In this document: positions 47,481-59,198 of the stretch, piece after piece
Layout of the letters: the number at the start of each line of letters is the position of its first letter
How positions within the stretch are numbered: the stretch's first letter is position 1
Assembly (NCBI RefSeq): GCF_002140915.1
Contig: NZ_NGKU01000001.1
Coordinates: 1,208,627-1,272,626 of the forward strand
Length of the DNA: 64,000 nucleotides
Origin: Candidatus Enterococcus testudinis
GTDB lineage: Bacteria; Bacillota; Bacilli; Lactobacillales; Enterococcaceae
Direction of reading: 5' to 3'
Program-made: the position numbers and the translations under genes
Notes under the pieces: generated by a model
What the model was told of the DNA's origin: nothing
The model's input: only the letters and a program-made list of their open reading frames with translations
Databases searched by the model: none

Positions 47481-49229
47481 ATGTCAATATTTAGAAAATT
47501 AGGCTGGTTCTTCAAGGAAGAAAAGAAACATTATGCATTAGGTGTCACTGCGTTGGTATTGGTGGCAATCGTACAATTGGCGCCACCGAAAGTCATTGGG
47601 ATCATCATTGATGAAATTGCTGATAAAGATATCTCGATGCAACGTATCTTCTTTTGGGTGATGATCTTGGTCTTGTCCGCAATCGCTCAATATGTCTTTC
47701 GCTTTATTTGGCGGACGCATATTTGGGGAAGTGCAGCACGGTTAGAAAAAAGTTTGCGTCGCCAACTGTTCACTCATTTTACAAAAATGGATCATACGTT
47801 TTATCAAAAACATCGGACAGGCGACTTGATGGCACACGCCACCAATGATTTAAATGCGATTCAAAATGTCGCAGGTGCTGGGATACTGACCTTCGCCGAC
47901 TCCTTTATTTCCGGTGGAGCCACGATCATCGCAATGATACTATTCATCGATTGGCGTTTGACATTGATCGCATTGGTGCCACTCCCGTTTTTAGCGGTCA
48001 TGGCACGGGTGTTGGGCAGCAAGTTGCACGACGCATTTCGTGATTCGCAAGAAGCCTTTTCGACAATCAACGACAAGGCACAAGAAAGTATCACCGGGAT
48101 GAAAGTCATCAAAACATTCGGACAAGAAGCGGAAGATTTGGCAGATTTTCAAGAAAAAATCGATTCAGCGATCATCAAAAACCGCAAAGTCAATTTCTTA
48201 GATGCCTTGTTTGATCCGTTCATTACAGTGATCATCGGCGTTTCTTATGTGTTAACGATCATTGTCGGCGGAAATTATGTCATGGATGGCACCATCACGA
48301 TTGGTCAACTGGTGTCATTTATCAGCTATATCGGGATGCTGGTCTGGCCGATGTTTGCGATCGGCCGTTTATTCAATGTGCTGGAAAGAGGAAATGCCAG
48401 TTACGATCGCGTCGCAGAATTGTTGGCGGCAAAAAGTCACATTATTGAAGCCAAACATGCTACGACTACACCAGCAAAAGGAACGATTGATGTCGCCATC
48501 CAATCCTTTCAATACGACAAGGATGACTTTGCACTGGCTGATATCGACTTTACTTTGCCCCAAGGACATACGTTGGGGATCGTCGGCAAGACCGGTGCAG
48601 GAAAAACCACATTGATGAAATTGCTGTTGCGAGAATATGATTCCTATCAAGGTAGTATTCGCTTTGGCGAGATCAGTATCAAAGACTATTCATTGAATGC
48701 TTTATTGGGGTCGATCGGTTATGTGCCCCAAGATCATTTTCTATTTTCAATGACGATTCGCGACAATATTCGTTTTGCCGTTCCCCGTGCCAGTCAAGAA
48801 CAAGTCGATCAAGCAGCCACGATGGCAGCGGTGCATGAAGATATCCAGCAATTTCCTGAGGGCTATGACACCATGGTCGGCGAACGCGGCGTGTCCTTAT
48901 CCGGTGGCCAAAAGCAACGGTTGTCTATCGCCAGAGCCTTGATCACTGATCCGGAGCTGTTGATTCTTGATGACGCGCTTTCGGCAGTAGATGCCAAGAC
49001 AGAAGAAGCAATCCTTGATCAATTGAAAGCCTATCGTCAAGAGAAAACAACCATCATTGCTGCGCATCGCCTTAGCAGTGTCAAGCACGCACAGGAAATC
49101 TTGGTTATCGATCAAGGGCGTATCACCGAAAGAGGCACCCATGCATCTTTATTGGCTGCCAATGGCTGGTACAAAAAAATGTGGGACAAGCAGCAATTAG
49201 AAGCCAAAATCGAAGGGAGTGAAGGGTAA
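47481..49229 (+). CDS. Heterodimeric ABC multidrug exporter, degenerate-NBD subunit (LmrC/EfrC-like)
   Basis: 582 aa: six-helix membrane domain (1 to about 330) and NBD with Walker A KTGAGKTT, signature VSLSGGQKQRLSIARAL and Walker B LLILDDALSAVD. The catalytic Glu after Walker B is Asp, the normal state of one partner in heterodimeric exporters. ATG 47481 follows GGAG at 47471-47474; an in-frame ATG at 47469 overlaps that site. The stop overlaps the partner gene (TAATG). Confidence 0.9.
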   Translation: MSIFRKLGWFFKEEKKHYALGVTALVLVAIVQLAPPKVIGIIIDEIADKDISMQRIFFWVMILVLSAIAQYVFRFIWRTHIWGSAARLEKSLRRQLFTHFTKMDHTFYQKHRTGDLMAHATNDLNAIQNVAGAGILTFADSFISGGATIIAMILFIDWRLTLIALVPLPFLAVMARVLGSKLHDAFRDSQEAFSTINDKAQESITGMKVIKTFGQEAEDLADFQEKIDSAIIKNRKVNFLDALFDPFITVIIGVSYVLTIIVGGNYVMDGTITIGQLVSFISYIGMLVWPMFAIGRLFNVLERGNASYDRVAELLAAKSHIIEAKHATTTPAKGTIDVAIQSFQYDKDDFALADIDFTLPQGHTLGIVGKTGAGKTTLMKLLLREYDSYQGSIRFGEISIKDYSLNALLGSIGYVPQDHFLFSMTIRDNIRFAVPRASQEQVDQAATMAAVHEDIQQFPEGYDTMVGERGVSLSGGQKQRLSIARALITDPELLILDDALSAVDAKTEEAILDQLKAYRQEKTTIIAAHRLSSVKHAQEILVIDQGRITERGTHASLLAANGWYKKMWDKQQLEAKIEGSEG

Positions 49230-51004
49230 TGCAAGAGTCAGAATGGAGCAAATCGATTCCTTTCAAAGAACAAAAAAACATCATCAAACGCATGTTTGTC
49301 TTTGCCAAGCCCTTCCGCAAGACGTTTTATGCAGCAATCTTTTTCGCTTTATTGTTATCTGTCGTCAATATTCTGTTGCCCTTGATCATTCAAACTTTTA
49401 TGGATGACTATTTGACAAACCAGAGCGCCACGCAACAAATCATTTATTTTTTTGCAGGACTGTATTTCTTTGGTGTTGTGATCAAAGCATTGATCTGGTT
49501 CTTCCAATGGTTTTTATACTCAATGGGTTCATTGAAGACGTATCAATATGTCCGAACCAAATTATTCGAGAAATTGCATACACTAGGCATGCGCTATTTC
49601 GATCAAACCCCTGCTGGCTCGATCGTTTCCAGAGTCAGCAATGATACCGAAACGTTGTATGAGTTTTGGTATGTCTTCTTGATGGTGCTGACAGGTATTT
49701 TCGCAGTGATTTCATCCTTTGCAGCGATGTTCAAAATCAATGCCAAAATCGCCTTATTGAATTTGATTTTTTTGCCGATTTTAATGATCGTGATTTGGTA
49801 CTATCAGAAATTTAGTTCCCGGATCTACCGTCAAATGCGGGAGAAATTGAGTCAATTGAACACCAAATTGAATGAGTCGATCTCCGGTATGCAGATCATT
49901 CAACAGTTCCGTCAAGAAGCGCGACTGAATGAAGAGTTTGAAGCGACCAACGATGATTACTTGCATACTAGATTTGCCATGATCCGGACCAATGCCTTAT
50001 TGTTGTCGCCGATCATCAGCTTGTTGTATGCATTAGCAATCGCATTGTCCTTAACAGTCTTTGGTTTTGATGCGCTTGAATCACCGATCGAAGTCGGGTT
50101 GATCTTTGCATTCACCACGTATATCCAAGGGTTCTTTAATCCAATGACGCAAATGATGGATTTCTTGAGTGTCTTCACGGACGGTATGGTGGCTGGCAGT
50201 CGCATTCTGAAAATCATGGACACAGAAGAATATGCGCCCCAGCAAGATGCAGATGCCCAACAGACGATCACCAATGGCAAAATCGAGTTCCGCGATGTCA
50301 GTTTTTCTTACGATGGCAAGCATCATGTCTTGAAGCATATTTCATTTATTGCCTATCCTGGACAAACAGTGGCATTGGTGGGACATACAGGCAGCGGCAA
50401 AAGCTCGATCATCAATGTCTTGATGCGTTTCTATGAGTTTGGAGAAGGACAAATACTGATCGATGATCAGGATATTCGTTCCTTCAGTATGACTGAACTG
50501 CGGGAGAAAGTCGGCTTAGTTTTGCAAGATGCCTTCATGTTCTATGGTGATATTGCAGATAACATTCGTCTCCTCAACAAGGAGATTACCGACGAGCAAA
50601 TCGAAGCTGCAGCCAAATTTGTTCAAGCAGACCCCTTTATCCAAAAATTACCCGGCAAGTATCATGCCAAAGTCATCGAACGGGGCGCCAGTTATTCCAG
50701 CGGCCAACGGCAATTGATCTCCTTTGCCCGCACGATGGTGACTGAACCAAAAGTGTTGGTCTTAGATGAAGCCACGGCCAATATCGATACCGAAACCGAA
50801 GGGCTGATCCAAGAAGGCTTGGCCAATATGCGTCAAGGCAGAACAACGATCGCCATTGCCCATCGGCTATCTACAATCAAGGATGCAGAATTGATCCTTG
50901 TGTTAGAAAAAGGCACGATCGTTGAACGCGGTACCCATGATGAATTATTGTCACAGCAAGGGTTGTATGCGGATATGTATCGGTTGCAAGCGAGTGAAGT
51001 GTAA
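49229..51004 (+). CDS. Heterodimeric ABC multidrug exporter, catalytic subunit (LmrD/EfrD-like)
   Basis: 591 aa: six-helix membrane domain and NBD with Walker A HTGSGKSS, signature ASYSSGQRQLISFART and Walker B VLVLDEATANID, with the catalytic Glu present. The signature is SSGQ rather than SGGQ. Partner of the preceding gene; such pairs export drugs, dyes or peptides. Ends at a terminator at 51017. Confidence 0.9.
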   Translation: MQESEWSKSIPFKEQKNIIKRMFVFAKPFRKTFYAAIFFALLLSVVNILLPLIIQTFMDDYLTNQSATQQIIYFFAGLYFFGVVIKALIWFFQWFLYSMGSLKTYQYVRTKLFEKLHTLGMRYFDQTPAGSIVSRVSNDTETLYEFWYVFLMVLTGIFAVISSFAAMFKINAKIALLNLIFLPILMIVIWYYQKFSSRIYRQMREKLSQLNTKLNESISGMQIIQQFRQEARLNEEFEATNDDYLHTRFAMIRTNALLLSPIISLLYALAIALSLTVFGFDALESPIEVGLIFAFTTYIQGFFNPMTQMMDFLSVFTDGMVAGSRILKIMDTEEYAPQQDADAQQTITNGKIEFRDVSFSYDGKHHVLKHISFIAYPGQTVALVGHTGSGKSSIINVLMRFYEFGEGQILIDDQDIRSFSMTELREKVGLVLQDAFMFYGDIADNIRLLNKEITDEQIEAAAKFVQADPFIQKLPGKYHAKVIERGASYSSGQRQLISFARTMVTEPKVLVLDEATANIDTETEGLIQEGLANMRQGRTTIAIAHRLSTIKDAELILVLEKGTIVERGTHDELLSQQGLYADMYRLQASEV

Positions 51005-51016
51005 GAACCAATAATG

Positions 51017-51060
51017 AACATCGGTGTGATCGAAATTGATCGCGCCGATGTTTATTTGTT
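51017..51060 (+). terminator. Terminator after the ABC exporter pair
   Basis: Fifteen-bp stem (51017-51031 with 51038-51052), two G-T pairs, GAAATT loop, then TTATTTGTT. Confidence 0.75.
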
Positions 51061-51087
51061 ATACGAAAAAAATAGCACGAAACATGA

Positions 51088-51116
51088 TTGACAGCGTTTT
51101 CTGGTTTTGCTATGAT
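51088..51116 (+). promoter_or_regulatory. Promoter of the beta-glucoside locus with cre-like overlap
   Basis: TTGACA (51088-51093), 17 nt, TATGAT (51111-51116). TGACAGCGTTTTCT (51089-51102) overlaps the -35 and matches 12 of 14 positions of the cre pattern, suggesting CcpA repression. Confidence 0.75.
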
Positions 51117-51138
51117 GAAGGCAAGAGATGGTTCTAAT

Positions 51139-51212
51139 GGATAGTGATTGCTAGGATAGCAAGCTAAACCTGATGAAGCGGCATTGTTTGTGTTGCTTTC
51201 ATGGGTTTTTTT
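51139..51212 (+). promoter_or_regulatory. Ribonucleic antiterminator (RAT) and overlapping terminator
   Basis: From GGATAGTG (51139) to AAACCTGA (51172) the leader resembles the LicT/SacY RAT: GGAT start, stem-loop with GCTA...TAGC, and AAACCT end. The terminator hairpin runs from AAACC (51166) to GGGTTT (51203) and a T run, so its 5' arm shares bases with the RAT. Binding by LicT (next gene) should block the terminator when beta-glucosides are present. Confidence 0.8.
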
Positions 51213-51260
51213 GTGGTTAGCAGATATGTGCATAGAGGCGTAATGGAGTGGAGGGAAACC

Positions 51261-52103
51261 ATGATCATCAATAAAGTGTTAAATAACAATGTTGTGATCA
51301 CAAATGATGAACATCAGAATGAAATGATTGTGATGGGCAGAGGGATTGCGTTCAAAAAGAAAATTGGCGATACGATTCCAGCGGAAACGATCGACAAAGT
51401 CTATCGACTAGACAATCCGATCGTGTTGAATCAATTTCAAGAATTGGTGGCGGACCTGCCTGTCGAGTACCTCGAGTTGTCTGATCAAATCATCGAGTAT
51501 GCCAGAAAAGAGTTATCGTCGCCCATCAATGATACGATATACATCTCCTTGACGGATCATATGCATAGCGCTATCGAACGAGCCAAAAAAGGCATCACAG
51601 TCAAAAATGTCTTGTTATGGGATATTAAACGTTTTTTTCCGGATGAATACCGTGTCGGGTTAAAAGCCATCGACAAAATCAGCGCCCGCTACGGTGTGCG
51701 TTTGCCTGAAGATGAAGCTGGATTTGTTGCGTTACACTTAGTCAACGCGCAAACCGATAATGAGGACCAAGGAAATATCGCCGCTTTGACACAAACGATG
51801 CAAGAAATCATCAATATCGTCAAATATTTCTTCAAAACAACCTTTGATGAAGATTCGGTCTACTTTTATCGCTTTACGACCCACTTGCGCTTCTTTGTCT
51901 CACGGATGCTGAATCAAAGCCAACATACAGATGAAACAGATGAAGAATTATTGGCAATGGTCAAACAAAAATACCACAATGCCTTTCAATGCGTGCAAAA
52001 AATCAACACCTTCTTGCACAATAAGTATGCCTATCAAATGTCGAGTGACGAACAATTGTATCTAACGATTCATATTGCCCGCTTAGTGCAAAAGAATCGC
52101 TGA
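51261..52103 (+). CDS. licT: BglG/LicT family transcription antiterminator
   Basis: 280 aa. N-terminal RNA-binding CAT domain (about 1-55, MIINKVLNNNVVITNDEHQNEMIVMGRGIAFKKKIGD) and two PTS-regulation domains with phosphorylatable His (SLTDHMHSAIERAKKG, FVALHLVNAQ; YRFTTHLRFFVSRM, LYLTIHIARLV). The PTS phosphorylates it to set activity. ATG 51261 follows GGAGGG (51250-51255). It controls its own leader and so the PTS gene downstream. Confidence 0.94.
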   Translation: MIINKVLNNNVVITNDEHQNEMIVMGRGIAFKKKIGDTIPAETIDKVYRLDNPIVLNQFQELVADLPVEYLELSDQIIEYARKELSSPINDTIYISLTDHMHSAIERAKKGITVKNVLLWDIKRFFPDEYRVGLKAIDKISARYGVRLPEDEAGFVALHLVNAQTDNEDQGNIAALTQTMQEIINIVKYFFKTTFDEDSVYFYRFTTHLRFFVSRMLNQSQHTDETDEELLAMVKQKYHNAFQCVQKINTFLHNKYAYQMSSDEQLYLTIHIARLVQKNR

Positions 52104-52145
52104 AATAAAGCAGAAAGGAGAAGTGCGCGTCATCTATAAGCGTAA

Positions 52146-54143
<1,998 letters not shown>

Positions 54144-54170
54144 AGCAATGGGGAAAGGATGCGCCTTGTA

Positions 54171-54211
54171 ATTTTACTACTTTAGATTATAATAATCGTA
54201 AGTAGTAAAAT
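54171..54211. repeat. 41-bp nested palindrome without T tract
   Basis: Outer arms ATTTTACTACTT (54171-54182) and AAGTAGTAAAAT (54200-54211) pair perfectly, and the centre holds a second perfect palindrome GATTAT-A-ATAATC (54185-54197). No poly-T follows on the plus strand, so it is not a standard terminator. A protein site or RNA-stabilising 3' hairpin of the bglP transcript is possible. Confidence 0.6.
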
Positions 54212-54270
54212 CAGTGGATAGCTGCTATTTGATGATTGTCATGAATTCGTTTTAAACATAAAGCAAACAA

Positions 54271-54308
54271 CAAACCGCTTGGTCAGCACGACCAAGCGGT
54301 TTGTTTAA
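54271..54308. terminator. Bidirectional terminator between bglP and the RpiR gene
   Basis: Fourteen-bp perfect stem CAAACCGCTTGGTC (54271-54284) with GACCAAGCGGTTTG (54290-54303), AGCAC loop, TTTAATT on the plus side. Confidence 0.88.
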
Positions 54309-55225
54309 TTTGGGAACAAGGAATCTTTATAATAAAGATTTTTGTCGTAATCAGGTTCTGCGATGATCGTGGAGGAGGTCGGGCGTTTATCATACGCCAT
54401 GCCGATGTCGATCAGATGCTGCAGATTGTTTTCATAATGTTCTGAGAAGACAACACCATACAACAAATCCAATAGGTAACAGACAGATGTATTGATGGTG
54501 AAGTTGGCGATTTTGGAGTACAAACGTTCACGGGTCGTGATGTTAAGCACACAATCGCTGGTTTTTGCCAAGCTGTTTTCACCAATGCTGGTCATGCCGA
54601 TCATGGGCACTTGTTTCTTTGCCAGAATATCGGCGACGATCTTGGTCATCTTGTTCTCCCCCGTATATGAAATCAAAATCACCGCGGTATCTTTTGTACA
54701 GTTAGAAGCTTCATAGGCGCTTTCACCGAATGTGTCGCAAACAATCGCGGCTTTGCCCAGGCGGCGCATTTTCAACACGAAGTCTTGTGAAATCAAAGTA
54801 TTGGCATTGCTGCCAAAAATTTTGATCACGGATGCATTTAGTAAAATCTGTTTGGCCTTTTGAAGATCATCATGATGGATCAAAGAAAGGGTATCTTCAA
54901 TCGTTGTTTGTTCTAGTTTGGCGATTTTTTTGGCGATGGTCATCACCCCGTCATGGGAAGTGAAAGGAAAATTGGCATCGACATCGGTAAAATGGCTGTT
55001 CATGTAGGTTTGCTCTTCGATGAAGGCTTTTTTTAAATCTACCCAGCCATTGAAGCCTAATTTCTTGGCGATCCGAATAAACGTTGAGGGGTGGACATAG
55101 GTTTTTTGTGACAGGTCCTTGATGGTTTGGTCAGCCATGGCTGTAGGGTGGGCCAGTAAATAATCAATCAGGGAACGTTCTGCCGGTGCCAATTTGATTT
55201 GGCGCATTTTCTCTTGTAATAACAT
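54305..55225 (-). CDS. RpiR/MurR family regulator
   Basis: 306 aa. N-terminal RpiR HTH (QKTYVHPSTFIRIAKKLGFNGWVDLKKAF) and C-terminal SIS sugar-phosphate-binding domain (IKIFGSNANTLISQDF, AVILISYTGENKMTKIVADILAKKQVPMIGMT). Divergent to the GH4-GH1 genes, which it probably controls in response to a phospho-sugar. Confidence 0.9.
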   Translation of the reverse strand: MLLQEKMRQIKLAPAERSLIDYLLAHPTAMADQTIKDLSQKTYVHPSTFIRIAKKLGFNGWVDLKKAFIEEQTYMNSHFTDVDANFPFTSHDGVMTIAKKIAKLEQTTIEDTLSLIHHDDLQKAKQILLNASVIKIFGSNANTLISQDFVLKMRRLGKAAIVCDTFGESAYEASNCTKDTAVILISYTGENKMTKIVADILAKKQVPMIGMTSIGENSLAKTSDCVLNITTRERLYSKIANFTINTSVCYLLDLLYGVVFSEHYENNLQHLIDIGMAYDKRPTSSTIIAEPDYDKNLYYKDSLFPN

Positions 55226-55238
55226 TGCTTCTCCTTCG

Positions 55239-55402
55239 TTTACAAAAAATAATTTAAAGTTGTAAATAAATATATCGGTAATATGGAATTCAATAGATGT
55301 CCTTACGGCATTTGAAACAGCATAAATGGTTATTGTTATAATGCTTGTAAATGAATTTTACAAAATCAGCGATGGAAATGCAAGGTTTTGCAAACGCTTT
55401 TT
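55239..55402. promoter_or_regulatory. Divergent regulatory region with TTTACAA/TTGTAAA operators and cre-like site
   Basis: TTTACAA (55239-55245) and TTGTAAA (55260-55266) form one inverted pair near the RpiR start; TTGTAAA-TGAAT-TTTACAA (55345-55363) forms another, tighter one nearer the GH4 gene. These are candidate RpiR sites. TGCAAACGCTTTTT (55389-55402) is cre-like (12 of 14). TGTAAATAAA also occurs at 55261-55270 and 55455-55464. Confidence 0.55.
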
Positions 55403-55483
55403 CAAAAGTTGCTGTTCACATTGCCAAGGTTCTTTTTATGAATGATAATAAGGATGTAAATAAAACAGCAAAGGAGCAATACA

Positions 55484-56875
55484 ATGACTAAAGGAATCAA
55501 GATCGCAACAATTGGCGGCGGCAGCAGTTATACTCCGGAGTTAATGGAAGGTTTTATCAAACGCTATGATGAGTTACCAGTTCGTGAAATTTGGTTGGTA
55601 GACATCGAAGCAGGAAAAGAAAAATTAGAAATCGTTGGCAAGATGGCACAACGTATGTGGGATGCATCACCATATGATGTCAAGATCCATATGACATTAG
55701 ATCGTGAAGAAGCATTGAAGGATGCCGATTTCGTCACGACTCAATTTCGAGTTGGCTTACTGAATGCACGGGTCAAAGATGAACGGATTCCTGCATACTA
55801 TGGCATGATCGGTCAAGAAACCAATGGCCCTGGAGGCATGTTCAAAGCATTCCGTACGATCCCAATCATTCTAGATATCGTGGAAGACATGAAACGCTTA
55901 TGTCCAAATGCTTGGTTGATCAACTTTGCCAACCCAAGTGGCATGGTGACGGAAGCAATCGTGCGTTATGGCAAGTGGGACAAAGTCATTGGACTATGTA
56001 ACGTACCAGTGATGGCAACCATGATCGAGCCAGCACTGATCGGCAAAGAACCAGATGAATTGATTTATAAGTTCGCAGGATTGAATCATTTCCACTGGCA
56101 CAAAGTGGCAGACAAACATGGCAATGATGTGACGATGGATATTATTGACAAAATGTATGAAGAAGACAATGGCTTACCAAAAAATATCTTCGACGTACCA
56201 TTTTACCGCGAACAACTAGAACAAATGAAAATGATTCCTTGCGGCTATCACCGCTACTATTACCGCCAAGAAGAGATGCTGAACCATGCCTTAGAAGAGT
56301 ACAAAACAATCGGCACACGCGCGCAGCAAGTCAAACAAACAGAAGCAGAACTCTTTGAACTATACAAAGATCCTGAATTAGATCATAAACCAGAACAATT
56401 GCAAAAACGCGGCGGCGCATATTATTCTGATGCAGCCTGCGAAACGATTGCTTCGATTTATGCCAATAAAAATACCCAAATCGTTGTATCGACCAAAAAT
56501 GAAGGGGCAGTACCAGATCTGCCTGCAGATTGTGTTGTGGAAGTCACAGCCTATGTCGGTGGACAAGGTGCCCGCAATGTGGCATTCGGCGAATTGCCAA
56601 CCGCAGAAAAAGGCTGGCTGCAAGTCATGAAAGCCATGGAATTATTGACGATCGAAGCCGCAGTCACTGGTGATTACAATACAGCACTGCAAGCCTTCAC
56701 TATCAACCCATTGGTGCCGTCAGGTGAGACAGCCAAACGGGTCATGGACGAATTATTCATCGCCCATAAAGCACACTTGCCGAATTTCCAAGCAACGATC
56801 GACCGCTTAGAAAAAGAAGGCGTTGAAGTACAAGATGAAGTGGCACGGGATTTAGACCGTGAACTTGTAAAATAG
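55484..56875 (+). CDS. 6-phospho-beta-glucosidase, GH4 family
   Basis: 463 aa. NAD-binding N-terminus IATIGGGSSYTPELMEGF, GH4 marks QFRVGLLNARVKDERIPAYYGMIGQETNGPGGMFKAFRT, ANPSGMVTEA, GLCNVPV (metal Cys) and NHFHW (metal His). These enzymes use NAD and Mn to cleave phospho-beta-glucosides by oxidation-elimination. RBS AAAGGAGC. Cotranscribed with the GH1 gene 21 nt later. Confidence 0.94.
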   Translation: MTKGIKIATIGGGSSYTPELMEGFIKRYDELPVREIWLVDIEAGKEKLEIVGKMAQRMWDASPYDVKIHMTLDREEALKDADFVTTQFRVGLLNARVKDERIPAYYGMIGQETNGPGGMFKAFRTIPIILDIVEDMKRLCPNAWLINFANPSGMVTEAIVRYGKWDKVIGLCNVPVMATMIEPALIGKEPDELIYKFAGLNHFHWHKVADKHGNDVTMDIIDKMYEEDNGLPKNIFDVPFYREQLEQMKMIPCGYHRYYYRQEEMLNHALEEYKTIGTRAQQVKQTEAELFELYKDPELDHKPEQLQKRGGAYYSDAACETIASIYANKNTQIVVSTKNEGAVPDLPADCVVEVTAYVGGQGARNVAFGELPTAEKGWLQVMKAMELLTIEAAVTGDYNTALQAFTINPLVPSGETAKRVMDELFIAHKAHLPNFQATIDRLEKEGVEVQDEVARDLDRELVK

Positions 56876-58330
<1,455 letters not shown>

Positions 58331-58336
58331 ACAAAT

Positions 58337-58379
58337 AACGGCAGTCCCGATTCTCCTTGATGGATTAGGGACTGCCGTT
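58337..58379 (+). terminator. Hairpin after the GH1 gene
   Basis: Twelve-bp perfect stem AACGGCAGTCCC (58337-58348) with GGGACTGCCGTT (58368-58379), 19-nt loop, no T run. Possible rho-independent signal only in combination with the next hairpin. Confidence 0.5.
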
Positions 58380-58444
58380 GGATTGTTGTTCAAAGAATTT
58401 TATGCTATGGTATACTTATGATATGATTTGATACAAAGCAACAC

Positions 58445-58482
58445 AAAACCCCAACCTACTGCGAATAGGTTGGGGTTTTCTT
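58445..58482. terminator. Bidirectional terminator at the edge of the com-like region
   Basis: Fourteen-bp perfect stem AAAACCCCAACCTA (58445-58458) with TAGGTTGGGGTTTT (58466-58479), CTGCGAA loop. It marks the border beyond which base composition turns AT-rich; 58483-58614 holds no gene. Confidence 0.9.
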
Positions 58483-58614
58483 GTTCACTCGTTGCGACTC
58501 CGAGCGTGTGAGTTAGAATGTAAATTGGCGTTATTCAGTACATATAAATCATTTACATATACCTGAAATTATCAATCCTCTACTCAAAATAGCAAAATGT
58601 CAGTTCCTAAATAG

Positions 58615-59193
58615 TTATTTCAACACAATAATTCCGTCTTTGATTGCTTTAATTACAGAAGACAAAGATGAGGTTACGCCTAATTTATTGTTAATAGAGT
58701 GAATATGATTATTGACGGTTCTCCGACTTATGAGTAATTTTTCAGCAATTTCTTCTTGAATCAATCCTTCTGCAACTAACTCCAATACAGCAATCTCTCT
58801 TTTTGAAAGGACATTGCCTGATTCAAAACAAAATACTTCTCCTAAGTAAACTGATTCAATTGTTTCTATTAAAATTTCAACTGAAATATCTTTATTTAAA
58901 TAAGCTTTTGCACCTATTTCGAAAGCTTTGTTCAAGTGATACGAACCTTCAAACCCAGATAAAAAAATAATTCTTCTATTTGGATCACTTGCTAGTAGTG
59001 ATGCGGCAACTTCGAACCCATTGGTTTCTTTCAACTGAACATCCAATAAAAAAATGTCTGGTTCATCATGATGAAGTGTGTCCAATAGGGAAGAATAGTT
59101 GCTATAAGTATCCAATTCAACCTCAAAACTTGAGAGTGCAATCGTTAAACTTTTCGCAAATAATTCATGATCGTCTAGTAGAAAAACTTTCAT
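58615..59193 (-). CDS. comA: ComA-like response regulator (NarL/LuxR family)
   Basis: 192 aa. Receiver domain with DD at 7-8, phospho-acceptor Asp51 (IFLLDVQLKETNGF) and Lys101; LuxR helix-turn-helix at about 129-175 (LSKREIAVLELVAEGLIQEEIAEKLLISRRTVNNHIHSIN). Expected to be phosphorylated by the adjacent ComP-like kinase and to activate target promoters as a dimer. ATG 59193 follows AGGAG by 9 nt; an in-frame TTG at 59202 would overlap the kinase stop. The symbol is by analogy with comQXPA. Confidence 0.85.
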   Translation of the reverse strand: MKVFLLDDHELFAKSLTIALSSFEVELDTYSNYSSLLDTLHHDEPDIFLLDVQLKETNGFEVAASLLASDPNRRIIFLSGFEGSYHLNKAFEIGAKAYLNKDISVEILIETIESVYLGEVFCFESGNVLSKREIAVLELVAEGLIQEEIAEKLLISRRTVNNHIHSINNKLGVTSSLSSVIKAIKDGIIVLK

Positions 59194-59198
59194 TTCAA

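Noticed and set aside
58337..58379. CRISPR or attachment-site role for the repeated hairpins at 58337-58482
   Set aside because: The two hairpins are different sequences with no repeat/spacer pattern and no adjacent integrase or tRNA; the second is an ordinary bidirectional terminator.
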